49,394 bases of DNA, taken from the NCBI RefSeq assembly GCF_001898575.1, contig NZ_MKUD01000086.1:249813-299206 (forward strand), in the 5' to 3' direction. Positions 39,483 to 47,825 of this stretch are shown piece by piece (positions within the stretch are counted from its first letter, which is position 1; each line of letters begins with the position of its first letter). Under the pieces are notes generated by a model. It saw only the letters and a program-made list of their open reading frames with translations. It did no database searches and was not told where the DNA came from. The stretch comes from Spirosoma sp. 48-14. GTDB taxonomy: Bacteria; Bacteroidota; Bacteroidia; Cytophagales; Spirosomataceae. A program made the position numbers and the translations under genes.

Positions 39483-41707
39483 TATTTCTGTGCGGTTTCC
39501 ATTTTCTTAATGTCCGTTCCCAGCCGTTGCAGGTAGGCAATGAGGGCTACGATTTCGCGGTCGGGTTTTACATTGATCCCTTCTTTGGCCAGCCGACCAC
39601 TAACGTCGGTTGCCTGTTTGGTCAGATCTTCGTTGGCCTGGGCAATAGCGAGGTCATCGTAAGGAACACCAATCTTGTTCAGGGCTCGCAGTTTCGCTGA
39701 TGTGTTCGAAATATCGAGCTGCTGCGTGATCAGCCACGGATAGGCAGGCATCACAGACCCAGGCGACATTGAGGTTGGGTCGTTCATGTGGTGGTAGTGC
39801 CAGGAGTCGGGATATTTGCCGCCTTCGCGATGAAGGTCGGGGCCGGTCCGTTTGCTACCCCACAGGAATGGGTGATCGTACACGAATTCGCCAGCTTTCG
39901 AGTATTCGCCGTAACGCTCGGTTTCGGAACGGAACGGCCGGACCAACTGACTGTGACAGCTTACACAGCCTTCACGGATGAAGAGGTCGCGACCCTGTAC
40001 TTCGAGTGCGGTATAAGGCTGTACAGAAGCAATGGTTGGCACGTTCGATTTGACCATGAACGTTGGGATAAGCTCAATGAGCGAACCAATCAGGATAACG
40101 ACCAGCGATGCAATCAGGAACTGGAAAGGCTTGCGTTCCAGCCAACGGTGCCAGTAGGTCTCGCTGCCGGTTGGTTTATAGCTGACAGGCAGTGCATAGG
40201 CTTCGGCTTCTTCGTTGGCAACCAGCTTTCCAGCGGCCATGGTTTTGAAAAGGTTATAGCCCATCAGAATAGCGCCCAGCAGGTACAGCGTTCCACCCAA
40301 TGCCCGCATCATGTGCATGGGCAGAATTTGCAGGGTTGTTTCGAGGAATGTCGGGTATTTCAATACGCTGGCATCCGTAAACTCTTTCCACATCATGCCC
40401 TGCGTGAAGCCTGATATGTACATGGGGATGGCATAGAACAGAATACCCAGGGTGCCGATCCAGAAGTGGAAATTCAGCAGTTTTTTCGAATATAATGGTG
40501 TGCGATAGATGCGCGGAATAAGCCAGTACAGCATAGCGAAGGTCAGGAAACCATTCCAACCCAATGCCCCAACGTGTACGTGCGCTACGATCCAGTCGGT
40601 AAAGTGCGCAATCGCATTAACGTTTTTGAGCGAGAGTAGCGGCCCTTCCAGCGTGGCCATACCATAGGCCGTCAGGCCAACGACCATGAATTTCAGAAGG
40701 GTATCTTCCCGAACTTTATCCCAGGCACCGCGTAGGGTCAGCAGACCGTTGATCATACCGCCCCACGATGGAGCAATCAGCATAATCGAGAAAACGGTTC
40801 CGAGCGATTGCGCCCAGTCGGGTAGAGAACTATACAACAGGTGGTGAGGGCCTGCCCAGATGTACAGGAATATCAAGGCCCAGAAGTGTAGAATCGATAG
40901 TCGGTACGAATACACCGGACGGTTGGCCATCTTAGGCAGGAAGTAGTACATCATGCCCAGGTACGGTGTGGTCAGGAAGAAAGCCACGGCATTATGGCCG
41001 TACCACCACTGAACCAGCGCATCCTGCACACCCGCATACATCGAATAGCTTTTCAGGAAGCTCACCGGCATCTCCATCGAATTGACGATGTGCAGTACAG
41101 CTACCGTTACGAAGGTGGCGATGTAGAACCAGATAGCTACGTACAGGTGCCGTTCGCGACGTTTAACGATCGTGCCAAACATGTTGATGCCAAAAACCAC
41201 CCAGATCAGCGTAATCGCAATGTCGATGGGCCATTCCAGCTCGGCATATTCTTTGGAACTGGTAAGACCCAGTGGCAACGTAGCTACGGCCGACAGAATA
41301 ATTAATTGCCAGCCCCAGAAGTGGATTTTGCTCAGTACATCGCTGAACATCCGGGTTTTACAGAGCCGCTGGAGCGAGTAATACACACCCATGAAAATGG
41401 CATTACCGACAAACGCGAAAATGACTGCATTGGTATGCAACGGACGAATCCGGCCGAAGGTAGTATACTGATTGCCCAGGTTGGCGGCTGGTGCAAATAA
41501 TTGGGTGGCGGCAATAACACCGACGAGCATCCCGATGATGCCCCAGATGATCGACGCTACGGCAAAGTCACGGACAATTTTGTTGTCGTAGGCAAAACGC
41601 TCCACCAGCGTCTCACCGCCGGGTGGCTGCTGCCCAATGGACACCTTGCCGGGCTTAACCAGGCTGGAAGCAGCATCAGCGGCAGGTTGATTAATCGAAA
41701 CATTCAT
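39482..41707 (-). CDS. ccoNO: CcoNO, fused catalytic and cytochrome c subunits of cbb3 oxidase
   Basis: Residues up to about 480 form the heme-copper catalytic subunit CcoN with about 12 helices; the metal ligands are visible in RIRPLHTNAVIFAF, QWWYGHNAVAFFL, WAGPHHLLYSS and FTDWIVAHVHVGALGW. After a linker, a further helix (about 535-555) and a cytochrome c domain form CcoO, with one heme site CVSCH at 581-585 and methionine candidates in the SVMPAYPW region. The fusion is typical of Bacteroidota. The protein reduces oxygen to water with high affinity at the inner membrane. It follows ccoS by 17 bp. Confidence 0.97.
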   Translation of the reverse strand: MNVSINQPAADAASSLVKPGKVSIGQQPPGGETLVERFAYDNKIVRDFAVASIIWGIIGMLVGVIAATQLFAPAANLGNQYTTFGRIRPLHTNAVIFAFVGNAIFMGVYYSLQRLCKTRMFSDVLSKIHFWGWQLIILSAVATLPLGLTSSKEYAELEWPIDIAITLIWVVFGINMFGTIVKRRERHLYVAIWFYIATFVTVAVLHIVNSMEMPVSFLKSYSMYAGVQDALVQWWYGHNAVAFFLTTPYLGMMYYFLPKMANRPVYSYRLSILHFWALIFLYIWAGPHHLLYSSLPDWAQSLGTVFSIMLIAPSWGGMINGLLTLRGAWDKVREDTLLKFMVVGLTAYGMATLEGPLLSLKNVNAIAHFTDWIVAHVHVGALGWNGFLTFAMLYWLIPRIYRTPLYSKKLLNFHFWIGTLGILFYAIPMYISGFTQGMMWKEFTDASVLKYPTFLETTLQILPMHMMRALGGTLYLLGAILMGYNLFKTMAAGKLVANEEAEAYALPVSYKPTGSETYWHRWLERKPFQFLIASLVVILIGSLIELIPTFMVKSNVPTIASVQPYTALEVQGRDLFIREGCVSCHSQLVRPFRSETERYGEYSKAGEFVYDHPFLWGSKRTGPDLHREGGKYPDSWHYHHMNDPTSMSPGSVMPAYPWLITQQLDISNTSAKLRALNKIGVPYDDLAIAQANEDLTKQATDVSGRLAKEGINVKPDREIVALIAYLQRLGTDIKKMETAQK

Positions 41708-41724
41708 AATGAACGAGATAGGGG

Positions 41725-41901
41725 TTACTTTGCGTGTGATTGAGGTTCAGCAGTATCCGGTGCGTCGTCTTCCAGAAGCATCCGAATCGAGGGGGTGTAC
41801 AGATCATCCTGCTGCCCAGTCCGCATCGACCAGAAAAAGGCCCCCAGAAAACCCAGTGCCATCATCAGGCTGACACCAATCATGAAGAAGATAATGCTCA
41901 T
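41725..41901 (-). CDS. ccoS: CcoS, cbb3 oxidase maturation protein
   Basis: This 58-residue protein starts MSIIFFMIGVSLMMALGFLG and continues AFFWSMRTGQQDDLYTPSIR. The membrane helix followed by FFW(S/A)xxxGQxDD and a P-S/A-x-R-M-L segment is the CcoS signature. CcoS is needed to insert cofactors into CcoN. It is the first gene of the cbb3 operon, and FNR-like dyads lie about 100 bp upstream. Confidence 0.95.
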   Translation of the reverse strand: MSIIFFMIGVSLMMALGFLGAFFWSMRTGQQDDLYTPSIRMLLEDDAPDTAEPQSHAK

Positions 41902-42002
41902 CACCGTCTCGATTTTGCTGGTTCAAAATTGAGACGGTTTGCCCGTACGAATCATGAGTTTCGTCAGGCAGGAGACTGATTTTGGCCCGGTCAGGCAATG
42001 AC

Positions 42003-42038
42003 CTGACAAACGTCAGATAATAAGTTGACGAGCGTCAG
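42003..42038 (-). promoter_or_regulatory. Tandem FNR/Crp-like operator dyads upstream of ccoS
   Basis: CTGACAAACGTCAG (42003-42016) and TTGACGAGCGTCAG (42025-42038) both fit TGAC-N4-GTCA, close to the TTGAC-N4-GTCAA boxes of FNR/DNR-type regulators. Their centres are 22 bp apart, two helical turns. A related interrupted repeat GTCAGG-N6-CCTGAC overlaps at 41990-42007. They lie about 100-137 bp before the ccoS start. Regulation of the oxidase by a Crp/Fnr protein is inferred. Confidence 0.5.
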
Positions 42039-42106
42039 GTAGAGGGGAGGTGGCGAGGGGCAACTTTGCGCTCATTCGTAGCTATCTTCTTCTAAAACGG
42101 GTGCAT

Positions 42107-42136
42107 GTGCTGTCAGATTCTTTAATCTGACAGCAC
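42107..42136. repeat. 13-bp perfect hairpin between ccoS and the desaturase gene
   Basis: GTGCTGTCAGATT (42107-42119) and its exact inverse (42124-42136) flank a CTTT loop. It lies 27 bp before the desaturase start. There is no T tract on the plus side, so it could be a repeat or a leader structure. Confidence 0.75.
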
Positions 42137-42162
42137 CGTAATGTGCCTGTGAAGTACCTCGA

Positions 42163-42933
42163 ATGACCATCAATTTCTCTTTTATGATCATCCTCGCTTT
42201 CTTTCTGACGCACTGGTACCTGTCGGTACTGATGCAAACCTTTTTTCTTCACCGCTATGCTGCCCACCAAATGTTTACGATGAGTAAAGGGTGGGAGAAG
42301 TTTTTCTACGTCGTGACGTTTGTGGCTCAGGGGTCGTCGTTTCTAAGTCCTCGCGCGTATGGTATTATGCACCGCCTACACCACGCACACGCTGATACCG
42401 AGCAGGACCCCCATTCACCGGAGTTTTCCAAAAACCTGTTCGACATGATGTGGAAGACCCGGATTTACTATAATGACATTCTGAATAATCGCGACCACAT
42501 TCCGGCGAAGTTTAAGAAAGGCGTTCCCAACTGGCCATGGATGGAGTGGTTTGGCGATCGCTGGCCTGTTCGGCTAGCCTGGGGAACGGCATACACGTTG
42601 TTTTATATCCAGTTTGCGCCTTCGCCCTGGTTTTTCCTGCTGCTGCCGTTTCATTTTCTGATGGGGCCGGTTCATGGTGCTATCATCAACTGGTATGCAC
42701 ACCGCTACGGGTACACTAATTTTGAGGTAAACGATACGGCCAAAAATCTACTTCCCTTCGATTTCCTGATGATGGGCGAATCGTATCATAATAATCATCA
42801 TAAATATGGTGGCCGGGCCAACTTCGGGGGTTTCCGTTGGCATGAGTTCGATCCCGCTTATCCACTACTGAAACTACTCAACTCGCTGCACGTGATCAAA
42901 CTGCGATTCGGCCGCGACGAAGCCTATATGTAA
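42163..42933 (+). CDS. Acyl-CoA/fatty-acid desaturase-family membrane enzyme
   Basis: The 256-residue protein has the three histidine boxes of the membrane desaturase family: HRYAAHQ (about 30-36), HRLHHAH (about 69-75) and ESYHNNHHKYG (about 206-216), which bind two irons. About four helices surround them. It would introduce a double bond into membrane fatty acids, with electrons from a partner not encoded here. Low oxygen may link it to the neighbouring cbb3 operon, since both use O2; that is inference. It is divergent from ccoS. Confidence 0.9.
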   Translation: MTINFSFMIILAFFLTHWYLSVLMQTFFLHRYAAHQMFTMSKGWEKFFYVVTFVAQGSSFLSPRAYGIMHRLHHAHADTEQDPHSPEFSKNLFDMMWKTRIYYNDILNNRDHIPAKFKKGVPNWPWMEWFGDRWPVRLAWGTAYTLFYIQFAPSPWFFLLLPFHFLMGPVHGAIINWYAHRYGYTNFEVNDTAKNLLPFDFLMMGESYHNNHHKYGGRANFGGFRWHEFDPAYPLLKLLNSLHVIKLRFGRDEAYM

Positions 42934-42944
42934 AAATGGCTGCC

Positions 42945-42981
42945 GTTCGTCTGTGATACAATCGCGGGCGAACAGACGAAC
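42945..42981. terminator. 10-bp hairpin after the desaturase gene
   Basis: GTTCGTCTGT (42945-42954) and its inverse (42972-42981) form a stem with a 17-nt loop, 12 bp after the stop codon. No T tract is present, so termination is possible but not clear. Confidence 0.45.
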
Positions 42982-43109
42982 ACAATCATTCATCCGGCTG
43001 AAAGCCACGCTCTTCCAGCGGTTTCCTGCGTTCGTCGTCATTGATTTTCTGAGCTGTTCAACGGGGTGCAACTTTGTTTCATCAAACAAAAACAAATCGA
43101 GAACAGACC

Positions 43110-43463
43110 ATGAAAAAGTTATTCATTCTGATGCTGGGACTGGTAGCCGGTACTGCATCATTCGCTACAACAACTGCCAACGAGAATCCGGTTGCCGCCA
43201 TAACGCTGACTGCTGATAATAAGGTTAAACTGGTTATAGCTCCTGAAGATGCCAAAGCAACTATTGCATTGCAGGATCGGGAAGGTCATTTGCTCTATAC
43301 CTCCTCGGTCGATTTACGCCAGGGAGTCAAACAGAAATTCAATATCAATGAGTTGAGCGTTGGTACCTACCAGATCGCCGTTAAGGTAGGAGAACAAAGC
43401 ACAATAAAAACCTTCGTGATTCAGGAGCGCCCGGCCGAAACATTCGTTATGCTCGAATCCTAA
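43110..43463 (+). CDS. Small secreted beta-sandwich protein, function unknown
   Basis: A signal peptide (MKKLFILMLGLVAGTASFA) is followed by about 95 residues with a beta-sandwich pattern (KVKLVIAPEDAKATIALQD, FNINELSVGTYQIAVKVGEQ), similar to small Bacteroidota domains found at protein C-termini (DUF3244-like). No catalytic residues are seen. I start at the ATG at 43110; the upstream in-frame ATG at 43074 would put twelve polar residues before the signal. A terminator follows, so it is its own unit. Confidence 0.75.
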   Translation: MKKLFILMLGLVAGTASFATTTANENPVAAITLTADNKVKLVIAPEDAKATIALQDREGHLLYTSSVDLRQGVKQKFNINELSVGTYQIAVKVGEQSTIKTFVIQERPAETFVMLES

Positions 43464-43484
43464 TCCATCAGGCTAAGTCTATGC

Positions 43485-43515
43485 AAAACCGGTTTCTACG
43501 ACCGGTTTTTATTTT
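43485..43515 (+). terminator. Rho-independent terminator of the small secreted protein gene
   Basis: AAAACCGGT (43485-43493) pairs with ACCGGTTTT (43501-43509) around a 7-nt loop, followed by TATTTTT. Confidence 0.9.
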
Positions 43516-43599
43516 TCCAGACCATTCGCTGACTATAGGAAAGACCGGTTTGGTTAAGGGTTACCATTAGTTTTTTGCTATTGTACGCTTCGTCTATTT

Positions 43600-44709
43600 A
43601 TGGATAATCGGCTTACATCGACACAGAAGTGGCAGTTGGCCATTCGGCTGCTGGTACTTTTTTCGCCCCTGCTGCTTTACGTCAATTTGCCCGAATCAGC
43701 GCGAAATACAACGGCTTTGGTTCATTCGATTCCTTTCTTTATCCTGTTCAGCATAATTAATCTGGGATTGTACTACCTCTGGATCAGTGCTACCGACTGG
43801 TGCCAGCGGCAACTGTCGAATCGGTTCAGCAGTGATTTCCTGATGCAGTTCAACTGGCGGTCCATTCTGTTGACTCTCCTGATCTCATTCTCGTTGGCCC
43901 TTCTGTTTACGAAACTGCTTCCCATGCTTTTATTCGGCATACTGAAAGTTGTCAAGCAAATATGGCCGTCGTTGCTGCCCAGCCGTGGCCCATCACCCTT
44001 TCCGCCTGCGGTGATGGCCTACATTGGTCGCGCCAACAACGTCTTCTCCATCGTCATTGTGCTTACGGCCTTTTACCTGACCATCAGCGAGCGGTCGTTC
44101 CGGCAGTTGAAAGATGTTCAGCTAAAGGCCGAAAAACTGGAAAAAGAAGCCCTGTTAAGTCAGTTCGGTGCTTTGAAGAGTCAGTTAAGTCCGCATTTTC
44201 TGTTCAATAGCCTGAGTATTCTGACGTCGCTGATTCATGAAGATGTCGACCTATCGGAGCAGTTTATCAAGCGGCTGTCCAAGGCGTATCGGTATATACT
44301 CGAACAGCGCGATCAGGATTTGGTGCCGTTGTCAACCGAGCTTGATTTTATTCAGGCGTATACCTTCCTGCTCAAAATTCGCTTCGAGAATAAATTCGAT
44401 GTGCTGATCGACGTACCCCAGGCTGCCCAGCTTCAGTATCGGATTGCTCCGCTCACGTTGCAGCTCCTGGTCGAAAATGCGGTGAAGCATAACCGAATGT
44501 CGCAGCGGGAGAAACTCAAAGTGCGTATCTACGTCGAACAGGATTGGCTATTGGTCGAAAACCCAATTCAGGCCCGCGACCAACCCGAACCATCGACCGG
44601 TATCGGATTATCCAATATTGCCAACCGCTACTCGCTCCTAACCGATCGGTCGGTCTGGTTCGGTGAAGATCAAGGGCAGTTTATCGTCAAAATCCCACTT
44701 TTAACTTAA
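43600..44709 (+). CDS. LytS-type sensor histidine kinase
   Basis: Four membrane helices (about 15-160) precede a short coiled coil and the His_kinase domain: LKSQLSPHFLFNSLSILTSL contains the phosphorylated histidine, and LQLLVENAVKHN plus STGIGLSNIANRYS are the ATP-binding N and G boxes. It should phosphorylate the LytTR regulator encoded 104 bp downstream. The gap between the two is a complex inverted repeat. No extracellular sensor domain is seen, so the signal is probably sensed in the membrane. Confidence 0.93.
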   Translation: MDNRLTSTQKWQLAIRLLVLFSPLLLYVNLPESARNTTALVHSIPFFILFSIINLGLYYLWISATDWCQRQLSNRFSSDFLMQFNWRSILLTLLISFSLALLFTKLLPMLLFGILKVVKQIWPSLLPSRGPSPFPPAVMAYIGRANNVFSIVIVLTAFYLTISERSFRQLKDVQLKAEKLEKEALLSQFGALKSQLSPHFLFNSLSILTSLIHEDVDLSEQFIKRLSKAYRYILEQRDQDLVPLSTELDFIQAYTFLLKIRFENKFDVLIDVPQAAQLQYRIAPLTLQLLVENAVKHNRMSQREKLKVRIYVEQDWLLVENPIQARDQPEPSTGIGLSNIANRYSLLTDRSVWFGEDQGQFIVKIPLLT

Positions 44710-44809
44710 AGAGCGAAAGAGTGAAAGAGTGAAAGAGTGAATGGGCGACGAGCTGGGTTTCACTCTTTCACTCTTTCACTCTTTCGCTCTTTCGCTCTTT
44801 CACTCTTTA
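44708..44809. repeat. Inverted array of GAGTGAAA/GAGCGAAA units (kinase-regulator gap)
   Basis: The left arm (44708-44740) has four 8-nt units; the right arm (44757-44809) has six inverse units. The arms pair over at least 30 bp in several registers. It starts within the histidine kinase stop codon and ends four bases before the regulator start, so it fills the intergenic space completely. Same family as 36708-36806. Confidence 0.93.
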
Positions 44810-44813
44810 AAAC

Positions 44814-45572
44814 ATGAACGTAATCATTATTGAAGATGAAGACCGCTCGGCCCGGCAGTTGGAGCGGATGCTGAAAAAATACGATCCAGCTACGCAGGTG
44901 CTGGCCCAACTGCCCTCGGTAAGTGAATCGGTAGCCTGGCTTAGCCAGCACTCCGTACCCGATTTGATCCTGATGGATATTCACCTGGAGGATGGGCTGG
45001 CATTCAGCGTTTTCGAGCAGATTCAGTTGACGGTGCCCATCATTTTTACGACGGCCTACGATGAGTACATGATCAAGGCGTTTAAAGTCAATAGTATCGA
45101 CTACCTGCTCAAACCCGTCGATTATGACGAGCTGGTCCATGCCCTCGATAAATTCAAAACCCTGCGAAGCGTATCGTCCAGCCCCGATCTCACCAAACTA
45201 CTTCAGGTGGTGCAGCAGTTTCGGGAGTCACCTTTCAAGGAGCGGTTTATGATCAGCATCGGTACTAAAATTCGAAGCGTCGAAACGAGCGAAATCGCGT
45301 ATTTTTTCTCGGAAGAGAAAGCGACGTTTCTGACCACCAAAGAAGGTCAGCTACTTCCGCTTGAGTATAGTCTTGACCAATTGACGGGTATGCTGAACCC
45401 ATCACAGTTTTTCCGGGTAAACCGACAGTTTTTAGTGGCCCGGTCGGCCATTCAGACGATCCATGTTTACTCCGCCGGTAAGCTAAAAGTTGATCTTCGT
45501 CCAGCCTCTCGCCAGGAAGTTTTGGTCAGTCTAAGCCGTATCGCTGATTTTAAAGACTGGCTGGGTAGGTGA
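44814..45572 (+). CDS. LytTR-type response regulator
   Basis: The receiver domain (about 1-120) has the acidic pair E8/D9, phosphoacceptor D55 (LILMDIHLED), T80 in IIFTTAYDE and K100 (DYLLKPVDY). The LytTR DNA-binding domain covers about 147-250 (RFMISIGTKIRSVETSEIAY through FFRVNRQFLVARSAIQTI). It is the partner of the upstream LytS-type kinase. The intact receiver and LytTR provide a good comparison for the truncated regulator at 26430. Confidence 0.95.
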   Translation: MNVIIIEDEDRSARQLERMLKKYDPATQVLAQLPSVSESVAWLSQHSVPDLILMDIHLEDGLAFSVFEQIQLTVPIIFTTAYDEYMIKAFKVNSIDYLLKPVDYDELVHALDKFKTLRSVSSSPDLTKLLQVVQQFRESPFKERFMISIGTKIRSVETSEIAYFFSEEKATFLTTKEGQLLPLEYSLDQLTGMLNPSQFFRVNRQFLVARSAIQTIHVYSAGKLKVDLRPASRQEVLVSLSRIADFKDWLGR

Positions 45573-45592
45573 GTAATCATATTTTAACGCAA

Positions 45593-45739
45593 TTACTCGG
45601 CAATCCTTTGCTTGACTTTGTTTACGCGACTGCCGATTCGGAGCAGGTAGTATAACCAGCCTGATAAAACGACTCCAATCACGGCTACGACCACCCAAAT
45701 TTTGCCATCCTGCCTTAAGACTTCTGCTAACTGATCCAT
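45593..45739 (-). CDS. ccmD: CcmD-like small membrane protein
   Basis: This 48-residue protein has an N-terminal acidic/polar part (MDQLAEVLRQDGKIW), one membrane helix (VVVAVIGVVLSGWLYYLL) and a basic tail (RIGSRVNKVKQRIAE). Size, topology and position six bases after the CcmC-like gene fit CcmD, which helps release heme-loaded CcmE. The family has little sequence conservation, so context carries much of the call. Confidence 0.75.
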   Translation of the reverse strand: MDQLAEVLRQDGKIWVVVAVIGVVLSGWLYYLLRIGSRVNKVKQRIAE

Positions 45740-45745
45740 AGTGAA

Positions 45746-46498
45746 TTAACTTATTGATTCATTCGATTTCGCGTCGGCTAAACGTTTGCTGGCCGATTGT
45801 TCCAGTTCCTGCTGATCATCTAAAATACTTTCTACTCGTCGCAAGCGTACCCGTAGCTGGGTGATCCAAAAACCTAACAGTGTAAAGCCAACGAAAGCGG
45901 GTCGGATGATGCGTTTGATCGAATTGTCGGCGTCATACTGATTGAAACCAGGGTTACCGCCGTTGCCGGGATGTAGCGAGTCGGTTAATCGCGGCAGAAT
46001 AAGGATAAGCGGAATGAAAACCGCAAAAGCGAAAATATTATACACCGACGATATCCTGGCTCGGCGGGTATCATCATCGACCGATCCCCGTAATATAAAA
46101 TAAGCCAGGTATAAAAGCATGCCAACGGCTACTCCATTGGTCTTGGGATCGTTTGGCCACAGATCGCCCCAGGCAAAGTAAGCCCATACCGATCCGGTAA
46201 TACAGCCCAGCACACCAAACAGCAGGGCTGTATTAGCCAGTTCAACCGATATCAAATCGTCATCCAGCCTGCCCTTTCTTAAGTAGCGAATGGAGAAAAT
46301 GGCCGACCCTAGCAGCATGGCCATCATCGCAATCCAAAGAGGAGGATGGAAGAATGTGTTGCGGATGGCTTCGTGCAATATGGGCAATTTGGGGACTGGA
46401 CTCATCAGCCCTGCGATAAATACATAGGCTAGAATAAGAACAGTCAGCGCTTTCCACCAGTGTTTCAGCATAGATAGAGCAATTTTAAAAATGGGCAT
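45746..46498 (-). CDS. ccmC: CcmC/CcsA-family heme export protein
   Basis: The 250-residue protein has about six membrane helices and the tryptophan-rich heme-binding segment WAYFAWGDLWPNDPKTNG, the WWD domain of cytochrome c maturation. Conserved histidines are candidates in ILHEAIRNTFFHPPLW. It would deliver heme for c-type cytochromes such as CcoP and CcoO of the neighbouring oxidase. A second ATG nine codons in is possible. The C-terminal tail (about 215-250) is a charged helix not typical of CcmC. Confidence 0.88.
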   Translation of the reverse strand: MPIFKIALSMLKHWWKALTVLILAYVFIAGLMSPVPKLPILHEAIRNTFFHPPLWIAMMAMLLGSAIFSIRYLRKGRLDDDLISVELANTALLFGVLGCITGSVWAYFAWGDLWPNDPKTNGVAVGMLLYLAYFILRGSVDDDTRRARISSVYNIFAFAVFIPLILILPRLTDSLHPGNGGNPGFNQYDADNSIKRIIRPAFVGFTLLGFWITQLRVRLRRVESILDDQQELEQSASKRLADAKSNESIS

Positions 46499-46557
46499 TC
46501 CATGTTAAGAAGCCTTGAATCGGCAAGTTATACCATATACAACGGACTAGATAGTCT

Positions 46558-47733
46558 TTACTTCTTTTCCTTTCGCATTGCCAATACACCCAGCATAGGG
46601 CCGGGAAGCAGGATGTAAAAAAGCCAGCCCGACAGACCAATTTGCGTAACGAGCCAGGCCATGAACTGAATCGAAATGACTGTGATCAGAAATCCCAGGC
46701 AGGTAACCAGCGTAAGGATACTGCCCCGATTTTCGAGGGTAGCATGACTGGCTACAAGCGTTGAAAATTGGGGCGAATCGCCAGCGGCAGAGCTTCCCCA
46801 TACAAATAGAAAAAGACCGAATACAGCTACCGGAGCTTTTAACAGAAATGGCAGCAGGAGAATGCATAAGCCAGAGGTGATTAATAATGATCGGGCTACT
46901 CGGGCACTCCCCATCCGCAGGGCAAGAAAGCCTCCGCCAATACAGCCTAAAGAACCTGCCCCAATAGCACCAAATGCCCAGAGTGAAGTGGCTATTATGG
47001 CTTCGGAATGTTGCTGTTGATAGTAGATAATCAGCGCGGGGAAAAAGGCCCATAATGTGTATAACTCCCACATATGCCCAAAATACCCCAGCATAGCCGG
47101 GCGAAAGGCCGATCGCTGAAAGAGGGCGTGCAGAGCCTGAAAACGAAAACGGTTTTTCGAGGGTTGAATGGAGCTGGCAGGCACTAGACCATAAAGTAAA
47201 ATGCCCCCACTAATAGCCAGCGCACTTACAGCCAATAGTAGACTGCGATAGGGCAAGTTACTGCCTAAACCGCGAATCAGATGGGGAAAGGCCGTTCCAA
47301 TTACCAACGCCCCGACCAGAAAACCCATAGCTTTCCCAAGTATAGGTTTAAATCGGTCGGCGGCTATTTTCATGCCTACGGGATACACCCCCGCCAGAAA
47401 GAAGCCCGTCAGAAAACGGCTCACCAGAATCGTTACAGGTTGTATCGGAAGGAACAGCCAGATCAGATTGGCTGCTGCCGCCAGACTAACGGAAACCAGA
47501 AAGACATGCGTGGCCCGAAATCGATCGGGAATGGCGAGCAGGGCGTATAGGAGTGTCCCCGAAATAAATCCAATCTGTACGGCTGAAGTTATCCAACTCG
47601 TGAATTCGGTTGTTTTCAGAAGCGTTTGCAGTTCGGGCAGGATGGCGTTCCCAGCAAACCACAGTGACGTTCCCGCAAACTGGGCAAATACCACAACGAT
47701 CAGTTGAAGATTAGTCTTCGAGGAAGGCAGCAT
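46558..47733 (-). CDS. Major facilitator superfamily transporter
   Basis: Twelve membrane helices are predicted over 391 residues. The opening NLQLIVVVFAQFAGTSLWFA is found in MFS proteins annotated as putative arabinose-efflux-type carriers, and the loop between helices 2 and 3 reads ALLAIPDRFRATHVF. Substrate unknown. The frame extends to 47802, but that part is encoded by an inverted repeat (MYKIFYPLNPV), so the start is the ATG at 47731-47733. CcoA-type copper importers are also MFS; the context with a CcoI-like ATPase makes metal transport possible but unproven. Confidence 0.85.
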   Translation of the reverse strand: MLPSSKTNLQLIVVVFAQFAGTSLWFAGNAILPELQTLLKTTEFTSWITSAVQIGFISGTLLYALLAIPDRFRATHVFLVSVSLAAAANLIWLFLPIQPVTILVSRFLTGFFLAGVYPVGMKIAADRFKPILGKAMGFLVGALVIGTAFPHLIRGLGSNLPYRSLLLAVSALAISGGILLYGLVPASSIQPSKNRFRFQALHALFQRSAFRPAMLGYFGHMWELYTLWAFFPALIIYYQQQHSEAIIATSLWAFGAIGAGSLGCIGGGFLALRMGSARVARSLLITSGLCILLLPFLLKAPVAVFGLFLFVWGSSAAGDSPQFSTLVASHATLENRGSILTLVTCLGFLITVISIQFMAWLVTQIGLSGWLFYILLPGPMLGVLAMRKEKK

Positions 47734-47760
47734 CCCCAAAGATAAGCAGTAATTTTTTAC

Positions 47761-47817
47761 GACAGGGTTTACAGGATTTAAGGGATAGAAAATCTTGTAC
47801 ATCCTGTAAATCCTGTC
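47761..47817. repeat. Inverted repeat, ACAGGATTT family, between MFS gene and P-type ATPase
   Basis: GACAGGGTTTACAGGAT (47761-47777) pairs with ATCCTGTAAATCCTGTC (47801-47817) with one mismatch. It belongs to the same family as 14571-14625, 33 kb away. Confidence 0.9.
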
Positions 47818-47825
47818 GAAAAAAA

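Noticed and set aside
39788..40414. 208-codon plus-strand frame inside ccoNO
   Set aside because: Antisense shadow of a strongly conserved oxidase gene; no recognisable protein features.
44708..44809. CRISPR-like array of regularly repeated units
   Set aside because: Units are only 8 nt with no spacers, the two halves are inverted, and there are no cas genes.
46558..47802. A longer MFS start at 47802
   Set aside because: The extra 23 residues are encoded by the ACAGGATTT-family repeat; the transporter begins at MLPSSK.
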